DNA from: Oscillospiraceae bacterium
GTDB lineage: Bacteria > Bacillota > Clostridia > Oscillospirales > Acutalibacteraceae
Assembly (NCBI GenBank): GCA_015066395.1
Contig: SVOL01000001.1
Location: 124,001-188,000, forward strand
Length of the DNA: 64,000 nt
Direction: 5' to 3'
This document shows, piece after piece, positions 25,416-34,497 of the stretch. Positions within the stretch are counted from its first letter, which is position 1; each line of letters starts with the position of its first letter. The notes beneath the pieces are model-generated. The model saw only the letters and a list, made by a program, of their open reading frames with translations. It had not been told where the DNA came from and did not search any database. The position numbers and the translations under genes are program-made.

Positions 25416-25948
25416 AATAAGGTTCCTTTATAATGCTCGGCGATCTCTTCGCCGCTGATGTATTTGACCAACTCAAATCCGAACTCAAGAGCGACACCTG
25501 CCGCACAACCCGTGATAATGTTATCGTCGGTAACAACACCCAGATCCGACACTTCGGCACCTAACAACTGCTCCTCGAATCCGGGGAAGCAAACCGCCTT
25601 TTTGCCCTCTAACAGACCTTTGTGTCCCAAGATAGAGGGGGCGGCACAAATAGCACCGATAAGTTTATTGTTTTGAACACAGTAGTCAATAAACTTTTGC
25701 ACCGACTCGGCCTTTTCAAGATTCAACGTGCCTGGCATACCGCCGGGCAGAATGATGCCCTCACAATCCTTGTCGGGTGCTACCTCACAGTCAATAACAT
25801 CGGCTACAACGGGAATATTGTGGGCACCGGTGATGACCTTAGCACCCACACCGACGGTGTAGACCTCAATGTCACATCGACGCAATATATCAAGCGGAGC
25901 CAGTGCTTCGGTCTCCTCAAAACCGCTGGCTAAAAACATATAATACAT
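25397..25948 (-). CDS. DJ-1/PfpI-family protein
   Basis: The 183-residue protein has the DJ-1 plan: FEETEALAPLDILRR with the conserved Glu, GGMPG, and the nucleophile elbow GAICAAPSIL with Cys near residue 101. DJ-1/YajL-type proteins act as glyoxalases, deglycase-like enzymes or chaperones; which applies here cannot be seen. AAGGAG lies six bases before the ATG. It is part of the thyX-tmk run. Confidence 0.9.
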   Translation of the reverse strand: MYYMFLASGFEETEALAPLDILRRCDIEVYTVGVGAKVITGAHNIPVVADVIDCEVAPDKDCEGIILPGGMPGTLNLEKAESVQKFIDYCVQNNKLIGAICAAPSILGHKGLLEGKKAVCFPGFEEQLLGAEVSDLGVVTDDNIITGCAAGVALEFGFELVKYISGEEIAEHYKGTLLCDRRI

Positions 25949-25957
25949 AATTACTCC

Positions 25958-26623
25958 TTATTTTACTGCGTTCAAAACGCAAGCTGCAATATCCTCTGAA
26001 ATTGCTTCAATAGTTCTCGGTGCGCCGTTTTCGGCACAGCTGATCACTGTCCAACCGCACCTTTTAGCGGCAAACTTTGCGGCCTTGCGGCAAGCGGCTA
26101 AATACTGCTTATCCTTTTCGTGAATATCCCTTTTAGACTCATCACCGCAGTATCTTCCCGACATCATAGCAGATGCAACCTCTAAAGGCATATCGAGGAA
26201 AATAACCAAGTCAGGTTTCGGAATGGCAGTCTTCTCATACTCGGTCTCATAAAGCCAATCCAGATACTTCTCCCACTCACTCTCGGGTAGCTTTGCCATC
26301 TGGTGATAGGCATTCGACTCAACATAACGGCCACTGATAACAACACCGCCGTCATTATAGTAATCAGCCCAATGACGCTTGTAGCTTGCATATCGGTCAA
26401 CCGCGTAGAAAAGCGACGCAGCATAGGCGTTGACCGCATCAGGCTTATCACCGAACTCACCGCCCAGATACATTCTGACCAGCGTGCTCGACGGATCCTT
26501 ATAATCGGGGAACGAAATGATCTTGGAACTAAGCCCTTTAGCACTCAAAACCTCGGGCAAACGCTCGATCTGTGTTGACTTTCCGCAACCGTCAAGTCCT
26601 TCAATAACAATAAGCTTTCCCAT
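25958..26623 (-). CDS. tmk: Thymidylate kinase
   Basis: The 221-residue kinase phosphorylates dTMP to dTDP. It has the P-loop EGLDGCGKSTQ (about residues 8-18), the dTMP-binding SGRYVESNAYHQ with a DR-like site at YAVDRYAS, and a lid region with SGRYCGDESKRD. It lies 20 bases after thyX, so the two steps from dUMP to dTDP are encoded together. AAAGGAAT precedes the ATG. Confidence 0.92.
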   Translation of the reverse strand: MGKLIVIEGLDGCGKSTQIERLPEVLSAKGLSSKIISFPDYKDPSSTLVRMYLGGEFGDKPDAVNAYAASLFYAVDRYASYKRHWADYYNDGGVVISGRYVESNAYHQMAKLPESEWEKYLDWLYETEYEKTAIPKPDLVIFLDMPLEVASAMMSGRYCGDESKRDIHEKDKQYLAACRKAAKFAAKRCGWTVISCAENGAPRTIEAISEDIAACVLNAVK

Positions 26624-26643
26624 AACAAATTCCTTTATTTTAC

Positions 26644-27402
26644 TTACTTTACTTTGTAATGCTCACGCATTTCTGATATTTTTCCGCAGGTCATTTTGCC
26701 TTCGGGGCAAGGACCCGTAAGGCAGGACGGACCGGCATTTTTGAAAAGATACGGTGCGGCCTCACGGCAAAGCATCAGCATCTGCTCTGCTAAGTCCCTT
26801 ATCTCCCACTGAGCACGGTTACAGCAACGGTGGCGGAAGAAATTGTGCAAACTTCTCGCGTTCATTGTGATTATCATTTTGGTGTCGCAAGCGTTAGGCA
26901 GAACAAAACGTGCATCCTCAATGGCCTTTTTCTCGGCGGCACGTTCAGCCGCACGCTCGTCCATACCGCCGGCAAGCATTTCGGCTTTATGCTTTTTCTT
27001 CAAAATCTCGGTCAGTCGGTCGTAATACTCCTGATCCTTCTTCATTGATTCAATAAAGAGGGCTTTGGCCTCGGGGTCATTCTCGATCTCAGGCGGAGTA
27101 ACAAACTCAAACTGGTCCTCGGCGACGTAACGCTGACTCTGCACCGAAAAGGATGCGATCCTGTGACGTGTTATCTGTGCCAGCAAAACTCGCGATACAC
27201 CCTCAATGCCGAAGGTGAACGACGCGTGCTCAATAGGACTTTCGTGACCTATCTCCGACAGCATATCGACAAAAGCCGAGGTCTTCTCGGGCGTCAGCTT
27301 TTCCTGCAATTCATCAATACTTGCGGCAGAATAGCAAAGCCTCGCCGCCGAAGCGATAGTAAACTCAGGATTGGGAGTAAAGGCCAACAAAGCAACCTTC
27401 AT
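26644..27402 (-). CDS. thyX: FAD-dependent thymidylate synthase ThyX
   Basis: The 252-residue flavoenzyme methylates dUMP using methylene-THF and reduced flavin. The ThyX signature [14 protein letters not shown] is complete (RHRxxSxxxxSxR), and the C-terminal half carries [19 protein letters not shown] in the usual place. ATG 27402 follows AAAGGTGATAAAA; the longer frame upstream has no ribosome binding site. It heads a seven-gene minus-strand run through tmk, DJ-1, FTHF cyclo-ligase, mltG, U32 and PBP. Confidence 0.96.
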   Translation of the reverse strand: MKVALLAFTPNPEFTIASAARLCYSAASIDELQEKLTPEKTSAFVDMLSEIGHESPIEHASFTFGIEGVSRVLLAQITRHRIASFSVQSQRYVAEDQFEFVTPPEIENDPEAKALFIESMKKDQEYYDRLTEILKKKHKAEMLAGGMDERAAERAAEKKAIEDARFVLPNACDTKMIITMNARSLHNFFRHRCCNRAQWEIRDLAEQMLMLCREAAPYLFKNAGPSCLTGPCPEGKMTCGKISEMREHYKVK

Positions 27403-27483
27403 TTTTATCACCTTTTCTTTAAAGTTTCGGTCAATCGGTATCTGTCGCACCTAAAGTGCACACTATCCGACAATATTTATTTA

Positions 27484-27512
27484 ATTATACCAAAATGCAA
27501 GAGTTAAAGCAA
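27484..27512 (-). promoter_or_regulatory. Promoter of the thyX operon
   Basis: On the minus strand TTGCTT (27512-27507) and TATAAT (27489-27484) are 17 bp apart. Confidence 0.7.
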
Positions 27513-27610
27513 GTACAGAGTTATATTTTTTCAAGATTTGAGCCAAAATTAAAAAAATACAAAATATTCTAAAAATCTTCAAAAAAAGTCTTTTATTAAA
27601 GCCGTGTTTA

Positions 27611-27619
27611 TGCTATTAT
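27611..27619 (+). promoter_or_regulatory. Probable extended -10 promoter of prs
   Basis: TGCTATTAT forms an extended -10 box 34 bases ahead of prs. The -35 region is only TTTTAT. Confidence 0.45.
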
Positions 27620-27652
27620 ATCTACATCATTTTTGTTTTGGAGGTCAACACT

Positions 27653-28780
27653 ATGCCTATGTCATCTTTCAAACATCTTCCTTACGGCGATATGACCATT
27701 ATCGCAATGCGTGGCTGTGAGGAATTTGCATCCAAGGTTGATTACTATTTGCAGCAGTGGAGAGGCATGCCCGACGAACACACCTTTGTTATCCATCCCC
27801 AGTGCCCGCGTTTCGGAACCGGTGAGGCTAAAGGTCTTATCGAGCATACAGCCAGAGGTCTTGATGCCTTTATAATCTGTGACTGCTTCAACTACGGTGT
27901 TACATATAAAATGTACGGACAGACCGTACCGATGAGTCCCGACGATCATTTTCAGGACTTAAAACGTGTTATCGCGGCTTTGGGCGGCAAGGCGAGACGT
28001 ATCAACGTTATTATGCCGATGCTCTATGAGGGCAGACAGCACAGAAGAAGTGCCCGTGAGTCGCTCGACTGTGCAATGGCTCTGCAGGAACTTCAGTCTT
28101 TAGGCGTCAAGAATATCATCACCTTTGACGCTCACGACCCGAGAATCTGCAACGCGATCCCTTTAGGTGGATTTGATAATGTTCAGCCAACCTATCAGAT
28201 GATAAAGGCACTTTTAAAGGCCGTTCCCGATATCAAGATCGACCGCGACCATTTGATGATCGTTTCTCCCGACGAGGGCGCAATGTCCCGCTGTATCTAC
28301 TACTCCTCTGTTTTGGGTGTTGAGCTTGGTATGTTCTACAAGCGCAGAAACTACTCGGTAGTTGTCAACGGTCGAAACCCCATCGAGGCTCACGAGTTCC
28401 TGGGTAATGATGTTAAGGGCAAGGACCTTATTATTGTTGATGATATGATCTCCTCGGGCGATTCGCTTCTCGACATCGCCGAAAAGCTTAAGGCAAAGGG
28501 TTGCAACCGTGTGTTCGCGTTCACCACCTTCGGTCTCTTTGTTGAAGGTTATGACAAGTTTGACCAGTACTACAAGGACGGACTTATCGACAAGATCTTC
28601 ACCACCAACTTAGTATACGGTGACGAAGAGCTTATGAAGCGCGAATGGTACAGCCGTGTTGATATGTCGAAGTATGTCGCATACCTCATCGACACCATCA
28701 ACTACGACAACTCCATCAGCTCGCTGTTGAATCCCATCGACCGCATCAAGAATGTTGTTGAAAAGTATAACAATAAATAA
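27653..28780 (+). CDS. prs: Ribose-phosphate pyrophosphokinase (PRPP synthetase)
   Basis: The 375-residue enzyme makes PRPP from ribose 5-phosphate and ATP. It has the duplicated PRTase-like fold with MPMLYEGRQHRR and the PRPP-binding loop LIIVDDMISSGDSLL near residue 260, plus FDAHDPRI in the ATP-binding region. It is about 55 residues longer than the standard 315-residue class I enzyme, with extra sequence at both ends; long forms like this occur in Clostridia. GGAGG lies nine bases before ATG 27653. Monocistronic, with its own terminator. Confidence 0.9.
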   Translation: MPMSSFKHLPYGDMTIIAMRGCEEFASKVDYYLQQWRGMPDEHTFVIHPQCPRFGTGEAKGLIEHTARGLDAFIICDCFNYGVTYKMYGQTVPMSPDDHFQDLKRVIAALGGKARRINVIMPMLYEGRQHRRSARESLDCAMALQELQSLGVKNIITFDAHDPRICNAIPLGGFDNVQPTYQMIKALLKAVPDIKIDRDHLMIVSPDEGAMSRCIYYSSVLGVELGMFYKRRNYSVVVNGRNPIEAHEFLGNDVKGKDLIIVDDMISSGDSLLDIAEKLKAKGCNRVFAFTTFGLFVEGYDKFDQYYKDGLIDKIFTTNLVYGDEELMKREWYSRVDMSKYVAYLIDTINYDNSISSLLNPIDRIKNVVEKYNNK

Positions 28781-28786
28781 TTTAAA

Positions 28787-28816
28787 AATGCTCACCGTTT
28801 CGGTGAGCATTTTTTA
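28787..28816 (+). terminator. Terminator after prs (also serves the opposite gene)
   Basis: AATGCTCACCG (28787-28797) pairs with CGGTGAGCATT (28801-28811), followed by TTTT. The mirror-image A tract makes it usable on the minus strand too. Confidence 0.88.
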
Positions 28817-29347
28817 TACCTTTATTTCTCTATAAACGGAATAGGTTCCCAAAGACCCACTTTGCGAAGTCCCGATGAGGAACCGGTTAATGTAAAGCGT
28901 TTCAGGCAATGCGACGTCCTTTATCAGGTCGTAAGCCCTGCTTATTTTGTCCGCGTCATCATCCATAAAAAGCGTTGTGTGGAACTTGTAGTCAAGATCG
29001 TATTCGTGCAACCCAACTTTGTATTTTTGCAACAGCATTTCATTGAGATCATCGTGAATTTTATGGATCTCAGCGTTGTTTACCATTCGTATCCAGGCGA
29101 TATTTTCGTCCTTTTCCAAACCTTTAACGCCAATATGAAACGGTTTTATTGACTTGTAATAATCGGTGATATCCCCGATCACCGCCTCAAAATCGCCGTT
29201 TTCCATCGGAAAAGAGATCTTAAGCGAAATATGTAACGGCAGAGTAAAGCAGGAGTTCTTGAACTCCAACTCTCTGTCGATCTTCATTGCTTTTTCTTTG
29301 ATGTCGCTTAGTTGACCGTCAACATTTATTCCTATCCAGATATACAT
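28814..29347 (-). CDS. 2H phosphoesterase / 2'-5' RNA ligase-like protein
   Basis: The 177-residue protein has the two H-x-S/T-x motifs of the 2H superfamily: HISL near residue 39 and HTTL near residue 123. These enzymes act on cyclic phosphates or 2'-5' linkages in RNA or nucleotides; the substrate here is unknown. ATG 29347 is preceded by AAGAGGTGACGGT. The gene sits directly downstream of a dead REP-type transposase, with only 17 bases between that frame's stop and this start. Confidence 0.8.
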   Translation of the reverse strand: MYIWIGINVDGQLSDIKEKAMKIDRELEFKNSCFTLPLHISLKISFPMENGDFEAVIGDITDYYKSIKPFHIGVKGLEKDENIAWIRMVNNAEIHKIHDDLNEMLLQKYKVGLHEYDLDYKFHTTLFMDDDADKISRAYDLIKDVALPETLYINRFLIGTSQSGSLGTYSVYREIKV

Positions 29348-29364
29348 ACCGTCACCTCTTAAAC

Positions 29365-29692
29365 TCAAATATAAAGCTCGTCCCTTGACCATTCATTCGG
29401 ATTGCCGTCAATATAATTCCATACCTCACGATAATCCCTTTCATTGCGGATGATGTGATCATGGTAAGTACGCCGAAAAATATTACATCCCGCTTCTTGA
29501 TTAACGAGTCTTTTAAACCCCGATACCACCCGAGGTATTTTTGCATTTGTAGAGGACGGCGCCCTCGACGTCCTCTACAATATCCCACAAAATTTTTTGT
29601 TTATTCTTAACGCACAACATCACAAAATAATATCCGTTGCTGCTGTAATCATATTCCTTTAATCTGTTTGGTTTTCTTTTCGGTAACTCCAC
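29365..29692 (-). pseudogene. Degraded REP-associated tyrosine transposase (Y1/RayT-like)
   Basis: The N-terminal part reads VELPKRKPNRLKEYDYSSNG then YYFVMLCVKNKQKILWDIVE, the opening of the Y1-transposase (TnpA_REP) family. The C-terminal part, in another frame, reads GFKRLVNQEAGCNIFRR then TYHDHIIRNERDYREVWNYI, with the family tail YIDGNPNEWSRDEL. Between them about 60 residues, which would carry the HUH motif, are missing and the frame shifts near 29520. The full protein is about 170-180 residues, here about 110 remain. It cannot be active. Confidence 0.78.
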
Positions 29693-29718
29693 GTTTATCA
29701 CCGTATTAAATATACCAC

Positions 29719-29752
29719 AAACACCGCGAGGATTGCAACCTTGCGGTGTTTT
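29719..29752 (-). terminator. Terminator after the asparaginase gene
   Basis: AACACCGC and GCGGTGTT form the core stem around a 13-19 nt loop. It lies just after the asparaginase stop on the minus strand. The T tract on that strand is short. Confidence 0.6.
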
Positions 29753-29755
29753 CTA

Positions 29756-30697
29756 TTAACAACACATAAACTTTTTGATATCCAGCTTCAACGACACTGC
29801 CAGCCAAAGCTTCATATACGCCGCTGAGGAAGGCGTGGTTTTAAGCGGAATAACGCCCAACTCACAAAACTGCTTTGAGGTTGCATACTGATCGCCCTCT
29901 AAAATATCGGATACAAAAATGGGTATATTCCTCGCCGCCGCATCCGAACAAAACTTTCTGAATGACAGCGACTCAACATCCAGAGTGCCCGAATGATACG
30001 GCTGCAACAAAATCGCTTTTACACCGTCAAGGCAGTAACCGAAGGTGTCCTCAGGTCGTGCCGAAACGCTCAAAACTCCGGGTGCCTCGACAAAATGTGC
30101 TCCTTTTACGATCACCATGCTGTCGTTTTTCTTAAAAAACTCGATCCGTCCGTCAATCATCTCGCCGTACGGACCGCCTATGCTAAACACCTCATCCGAC
30201 ATCTCGGGATGCCTTAAAAGCTCATCGCCTTTATGGTAATACATTCTGCCGTCCATATTTCGGTAGCAAACAAACACACCCTTTTCGCCGGTTTTTATAA
30301 GTTCAACTGCGGCAAAAAAGTTGTCATTGCCATTGGCTCTCTCATCACCGAGTGAATAGTTGCTGCTGACAACGCATATCGGCATCTTCGGTTCAACCGC
30401 AAGGCTTAACGCCGCCGCCGAATATTGCAAAGTGTCGGTTCCGTGGGTGACGATAATGCCGTCAAACTCCTGTTGCGGCTTGGAAGTGACCTCGTCAATA
30501 AGCAGATTCAGCTTCTTTGCGTTCAAGGTCTCGCTGAGCGAAGTATACGGCTCGGTTATGACAAACTCAACTCCGCCACCGTGTTCTCTTATATAATTTT
30601 GGAGCAATAAATAGCCGCACCCGTCAGACGGTGATAAAAATCCGTTCTGCACTCTGCTGCCGATTGTACCACCGGTCAGAATAACCGCGATCTTCAT
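29756..30697 (-). CDS. Asparaginase-family protein
   Basis: The 313-residue protein has both active-site threonine regions of type I/II asparaginases: ILTGGTIGS near residue 9 and VTHGTDTLQYSA near residue 85. The family hydrolyses asparagine to aspartate and ammonia; related members work on other amides. No signal peptide is present, so it is cytoplasmic. The length is slightly below the 325-340 usual. ATG 30697 overlaps the site GGGTGAGAGGT spaced upstream. Confidence 0.88.
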   Translation of the reverse strand: MKIAVILTGGTIGSRVQNGFLSPSDGCGYLLLQNYIREHGGGVEFVITEPYTSLSETLNAKKLNLLIDEVTSKPQQEFDGIIVTHGTDTLQYSAAALSLAVEPKMPICVVSSNYSLGDERANGNDNFFAAVELIKTGEKGVFVCYRNMDGRMYYHKGDELLRHPEMSDEVFSIGGPYGEMIDGRIEFFKKNDSMVIVKGAHFVEAPGVLSVSARPEDTFGYCLDGVKAILLQPYHSGTLDVESLSFRKFCSDAAARNIPIFVSDILEGDQYATSKQFCELGVIPLKTTPSSAAYMKLWLAVSLKLDIKKFMCC

Positions 30698-30767
30698 ACC
30701 TCTCACCCTTTCTACTTCCTTATTATTCCAATTTCTTACACTAATTATACTCCTATTATAAAACTTT

Positions 30768-31718
30768 TCAACCTATTTCGCAACCGCGGTAATACCATTG
30801 CAGTATCTCCTTGTAATCGCTTCCCTGCAAAGCCATAAACTGTGCACCGTATTGGCTCATTCCGACTCCGTGTCCGTGACCGCGGACCGAGAATTGAAAC
30901 GAGCTGTCGGAATACGAAACATCAAAGTTGGCACTTCTCAGCGACAACGCCGTCCTAAGATCGCTTCCTTTTAAAGAAACGCCGCAGACATCGACCGATA
31001 GTACGGTTCCGGATTCCGACCGCTTGATGTTACCGAACCACTCGCTCGCGTTTTCCGAAAAGGTGATCTTACGGTCACTCAGTGCCGATCTCAACTCATC
31101 GCCGGTAACCGACTTTTCGCTTAGATACTGCGGACTCAAAAGGTCGCCGACACTTTCGACCGATTGCAAATAAGGGTAGCTTCCACCCCAGAGCACCTCA
31201 GCACTCTCGGTTTTGCCACCCGAAATGTCGTGATAAATAGGCAGGACCACCTTGCCCTCATGGGTAATAACCTGTCCGAAAACCGCATCGACTGCCGCCG
31301 TTATTTTGGCCTTGTACGCTTCGTAATTACTACCCTCTCTTTTTTTAAAATCAGCATCGGTCATATAGGCCTGATCGGGAGTTGTGCTGTCGGTGATATC
31401 GTAATCCTTGTCGGTGTTTTCCTGCTTTCTGTAAAGCGCAAAAGTATAGGCCGCTACAGCCTGCGCCTTTAATGCCTCGGGCTGATATTCGGCGGGCATT
31501 TCAGCACACACCACTCCCACTATGTAATCCTTTAACGACAGTTCGATTATTTTTCCCTCTTCACTGAGCTTCACCTTAAAGGTCTCTCCGCTTGTCGACG
31601 GTTCGGATACAAGCGGCGACGGCGGTTTCGGCAAAACGGTTTTTTCCATCGAGCAAAGCGGAAACAGCACCATTCCTAAAAACAGCACCGCTATGACTCC
31701 TATATAAATTCCTCTCAT
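30768..31718 (-). CDS. SpoIID/LytB-domain protein (stage II sporulation protein D-like)
   Basis: The 316-residue protein has an N-terminal membrane anchor (about residues 4-22) and a SpoIID domain. It shows IVGVVCAEMPAEYQPEALKAQAVAAYT as IVGVVCAEMPAEY and QPEALKAQAVAAYT, with the catalytic Glu in AEMP, and the C-terminal GHGHGVGMSQYGA. SpoIID is a lytic transglycosylase that, with SpoIIP/SpoIIM, thins peptidoglycan during engulfment. Its presence supports a spore-forming relative, though the neighbouring spoIIID/spoIIQ genes are absent. Confidence 0.9.
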   Translation of the reverse strand: MRGIYIGVIAVLFLGMVLFPLCSMEKTVLPKPPSPLVSEPSTSGETFKVKLSEEGKIIELSLKDYIVGVVCAEMPAEYQPEALKAQAVAAYTFALYRKQENTDKDYDITDSTTPDQAYMTDADFKKREGSNYEAYKAKITAAVDAVFGQVITHEGKVVLPIYHDISGGKTESAEVLWGGSYPYLQSVESVGDLLSPQYLSEKSVTGDELRSALSDRKITFSENASEWFGNIKRSESGTVLSVDVCGVSLKGSDLRTALSLRSANFDVSYSDSSFQFSVRGHGHGVGMSQYGAQFMALQGSDYKEILQWYYRGCEIG

Positions 31719-31744
31719 AGTCCTACCTTACTTTCACATTTTCA

Positions 31745-31773
31745 TTGACAAACGACGTTAAAAATAATACAAT
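31745..31773 (+). promoter_or_regulatory. Promoter of the 31.8-kb membrane protein gene
   Basis: TTGACA (31745-31750) and TACAAT (31768-31773) are 17 bp apart. Confidence 0.75.
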
Positions 31774-31829
31774 ATTTTAGTACATAATATGTAATGATTG
31801 TCCGTTTAAGAACTTTAGGAGGCTTTAAG

Positions 31830-32681
31830 TTGAAACATTGGTTGACAACTTTAATTTATTTTATCGGCAATATCGTCTTTATTGCACTGAGGACCATACA
31901 GATCCTTCTCTTTACCGAAAGCGAAACGGCTTTTTTAAAGCCTGATACTATGCCTGTTAACATAGTATTCGGCGTTTTAGGCGCTCTGCTTATAGGCGCT
32001 CTTTTCGCGACCTCTCTTTTTAAACCGCGCAAACTTCGCGAGGTAGAGGAAAACAGCTATCCCTGCCTTATTATTTCCTGCCTTGTCGGCGGACTTTATC
32101 TTATAAGCGGGCTTATATCCTTTATGACAAACACCTCGGGCATTTTCACCGCGCTCGTTTCGGTTTTGGCCGCGGCAACCTCGGTGCTGTACGGCTTTAC
32201 GGAATTTAAAGGTTATGAATTTCCACGTTTCGGTGCTCTCTTTTTAGTCATTGTCTGGGCGTGGGAGTTTATACTGTCATACTTTTACTACACCACAAGA
32301 CCTTTACGTCTGAGAACGGTTTTAGAGACCTTTGCGATCGTATTTTGCATTCTCTTTTTCCTGTCGTTCGCTAAACTCAAAAGCGGTGTCGACCAATCGC
32401 GGAGTGCCAAATTGCTCTATATGTCAGGACTTGTGGCATCGACGCTTTGCTTCGCGTCTCTTGTGCCGGAATTCATCGTTTGGGCAGTCGGTAAGTCAGC
32501 AAATCTGACCGCCTCCTGCGTATCGCCGGCAGCACTCCTGGCAGGCGGAATTTTCGCGGCATTTATTTCGCTCTACTGTTTCAAAGCCGCTGATTCCAAC
32601 AGCATTCCCGATACCGCCGACGTATCAGATGACGAAACCGAGATCTTCAAGGTCGTAAATATAAATGTCGACGAAAAATAA
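31830..32681 (+). CDS. Unknown eight-helix membrane protein
   Basis: I do not recognise this 283-residue protein. It has about eight hydrophobic helices and a charged C-terminal tail (about residues 255-283) rich in Asp/Glu. No catalytic motif is visible. The start is taken as TTG 31830, because AGGAGG lies seven bases upstream; the ATG at 31794 has no ribosome binding site and would lie within 25 bases of the promoter. It is monocistronic and convergent with ribF. Its G+C and codon use look like its neighbours. Confidence 0.7.
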   Translation: MKHWLTTLIYFIGNIVFIALRTIQILLFTESETAFLKPDTMPVNIVFGVLGALLIGALFATSLFKPRKLREVEENSYPCLIISCLVGGLYLISGLISFMTNTSGIFTALVSVLAAATSVLYGFTEFKGYEFPRFGALFLVIVWAWEFILSYFYYTTRPLRLRTVLETFAIVFCILFFLSFAKLKSGVDQSRSAKLLYMSGLVASTLCFASLVPEFIVWAVGKSANLTASCVSPAALLAGGIFAAFISLYCFKAADSNSIPDTADVSDDETEIFKVVNINVDEK

Positions 32682-32684
32682 CAA

Positions 32685-32722
32685 AATAGCAGACTAAAGG
32701 AAAACCCTTTAGTCTGCTATTG
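32685..32722. terminator. Bidirectional terminator between the membrane protein gene and ribF
   Basis: AATAGCAGACTAAAGG pairs with CCTTTAGTCTGCTATT around AAAAC. It separates two convergent genes. Confidence 0.85.
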
Positions 32723-33601
32723 TTATAAACCTATTTCACTAAATACCTTTTTAGCCTGCTCTGCGTCGTTGGAAATGGCGTTTTTTAAGGCTTCAAGACT
32801 GCCGAAATGTTCCTCTTCCCTCAAATATTTAAGCAGTTTCACCTCAATAACCTTGCCGTAAATATCGGAATCAAAATCGCAGATGTGGGTCTCACTCTGC
32901 GGTTTTTTTAATTGGAACATCGGTCTTATACCTATATTCGTGACGCCGGCATATTGCCTGCCGTTTATAAAGACCGATGTGGCATAAACACCGAATTTCG
33001 GCACGACTAACCGCTCGTCCAGCATCTGGTTAGCAGTCGGGAAGCCGATGGTTCTGCCTCGCTGTTCGCCATGAAAAACCTCGGACTTAAAGGAAAACGG
33101 ACGTCCAAGCAGCTTATTCGCCGACTCGATCTCGCCCTTTGCCAGAAGTTCACGGATAAGCGACGACGAGACCTCTTGTCCATCAATTTCAAGATCAGGG
33201 CAGACAACCGCTTCTGCACCGTGTGCCTCGCAATAAGTCTTCAAAAAAGCGGCGTTTCCTGCTCCGTTTTTGCCAAAACGGTGATTTGTGCCACAGACCG
33301 CGGCCGCCACATTAAGTTCTTTAAAAAGACTGTCGAGATACTCCTTTGGCAAAAGAGTATGAATGGCATCATAGTCGAGTTCTTTAACTAAAAAACCCAT
33401 TTTCTGCAGCGCGGCGTTCTTTTCCTCACTCGTCATAAGCATGCCGACGTTGCCGTTTTGCCGCCTTTTCGGCGGTTCAGGAAAAGTCACAGCGACAGGC
33501 GTTAAACTTTCGAATTCCAGTGCCGCCGACAGCACCGACAAATGACCCTTATGCAGTCCGTCAAAAGTGCCCAAAGCCACTACACTTTTCTTGTCTGTCA
33601 C
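32723..33601 (-). CDS. ribF: Bifunctional riboflavin kinase/FAD synthetase
   Basis: The 292-residue enzyme makes FMN and FAD. The N-terminal nucleotidyltransferase has GTFDGLHKGHL near residue 12 and VCGTNHRFGKNG; the C-terminal kinase has GRTIGFPTAN near residue 181 and FGVYA. It is the last gene of the rimP operon, 17 bases after truB, a common Firmicutes arrangement. Confidence 0.95.
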   Translation of the reverse strand: MTDKKSVVALGTFDGLHKGHLSVLSAALEFESLTPVAVTFPEPPKRRQNGNVGMLMTSEEKNAALQKMGFLVKELDYDAIHTLLPKEYLDSLFKELNVAAAVCGTNHRFGKNGAGNAAFLKTYCEAHGAEAVVCPDLEIDGQEVSSSLIRELLAKGEIESANKLLGRPFSFKSEVFHGEQRGRTIGFPTANQMLDERLVVPKFGVYATSVFINGRQYAGVTNIGIRPMFQLKKPQSETHICDFDSDIYGKVIEVKLLKYLREEEHFGSLEALKNAISNDAEQAKKVFSEIGL

Positions 33602-33618
33602 TTCTACTCCTCCTTAAA

Positions 33619-34497
33619 TCAATCAACTACAACACACCTGGTTTTAAGAGAATTACTGTCAGCCAAGTATTCGGCCAATCCTAAAAACTGACCGTTACAG
33701 CGAACGCGGAACAACTCACCGCCTATAGCATCGCCGTAAAACTTTATTCTTTTTACGTCGATCTCGGCACCGTGCAAAAATCTTGACCCTTGAGCCTCAG
33801 CGTAATCGACCGAACGCAAATGTTCGACCACACGTTCGGGCGACAGAAGACAGCCTTTGGGGTCTTTTTCCAGCTGCTCGACCGTGACACACTCATTGAT
33901 ATTAAACTGAGCCGTCTTGGTTCTTACAAGCTCGGTCATAACCGCTCCGCAGCCTAAAAACCGACCCATGTCATCGCTGAGCGAACGAATATAAGTGCCC
34001 TTTGAGCACAACACGTCGATCTTGAAATCGTTGCCGCTACGCTCCAAAAGATTGATCTCCTTGATATTAACACGTCTCGGAGTTCGCTCGACCTCGATAC
34101 CTTGACGGGCCAAGTCGTAGAGTCTTACTCCGTCCTTTTTTAATGCCGAAAACATCGGCGGCATCTGGTCGTACTCGCCTTTAAAATGCCCGATAGCCGA
34201 CATCAACTGCTCGTCGGAAACATCTACTTCTTGCTCTGTCAGCACCTCGCCGGTGATGTCCAAAGAATTGGTTGTCAATCCCAATCTCACGGTCGCTGTG
34301 TAGCGTTTGTCGGCTTCAAGACAATAGGCACAAAGCCTTGTGGCACGACCGATAAGTATCGGTAAAACACCCGTTGCCAACGGGTCAAGCGTGCCGGTAT
34401 GACCGACCCTTTTTATTCCGTAAACCCTTCTTACCACAGCCGCGGCTTTAAAGGAAGTGAACCCTTGCGGCTTATTAAGCAAAACAAGTCCGTTCAT
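33619..34497 (-). CDS. truB: tRNA pseudouridine(55) synthase
   Basis: The 292-residue enzyme makes pseudouridine at position 55 of the T arm. The catalytic aspartate is in GTLDPLATGVLPI near residue 38, and LNKPQGFTSF opens the protein. KGTYIRSL and the C-terminal PUA-like region are present. It overlaps the DHH gene by four bases. Confidence 0.96.
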   Translation of the reverse strand: MNGLVLLNKPQGFTSFKAAAVVRRVYGIKRVGHTGTLDPLATGVLPILIGRATRLCAYCLEADKRYTATVRLGLTTNSLDITGEVLTEQEVDVSDEQLMSAIGHFKGEYDQMPPMFSALKKDGVRLYDLARQGIEVERTPRRVNIKEINLLERSGNDFKIDVLCSKGTYIRSLSDDMGRFLGCGAVMTELVRTKTAQFNINECVTVEQLEKDPKGCLLSPERVVEHLRSVDYAEAQGSRFLHGAEIDVKRIKFYGDAIGGELFRVRCNGQFLGLAEYLADSNSLKTRCVVVD

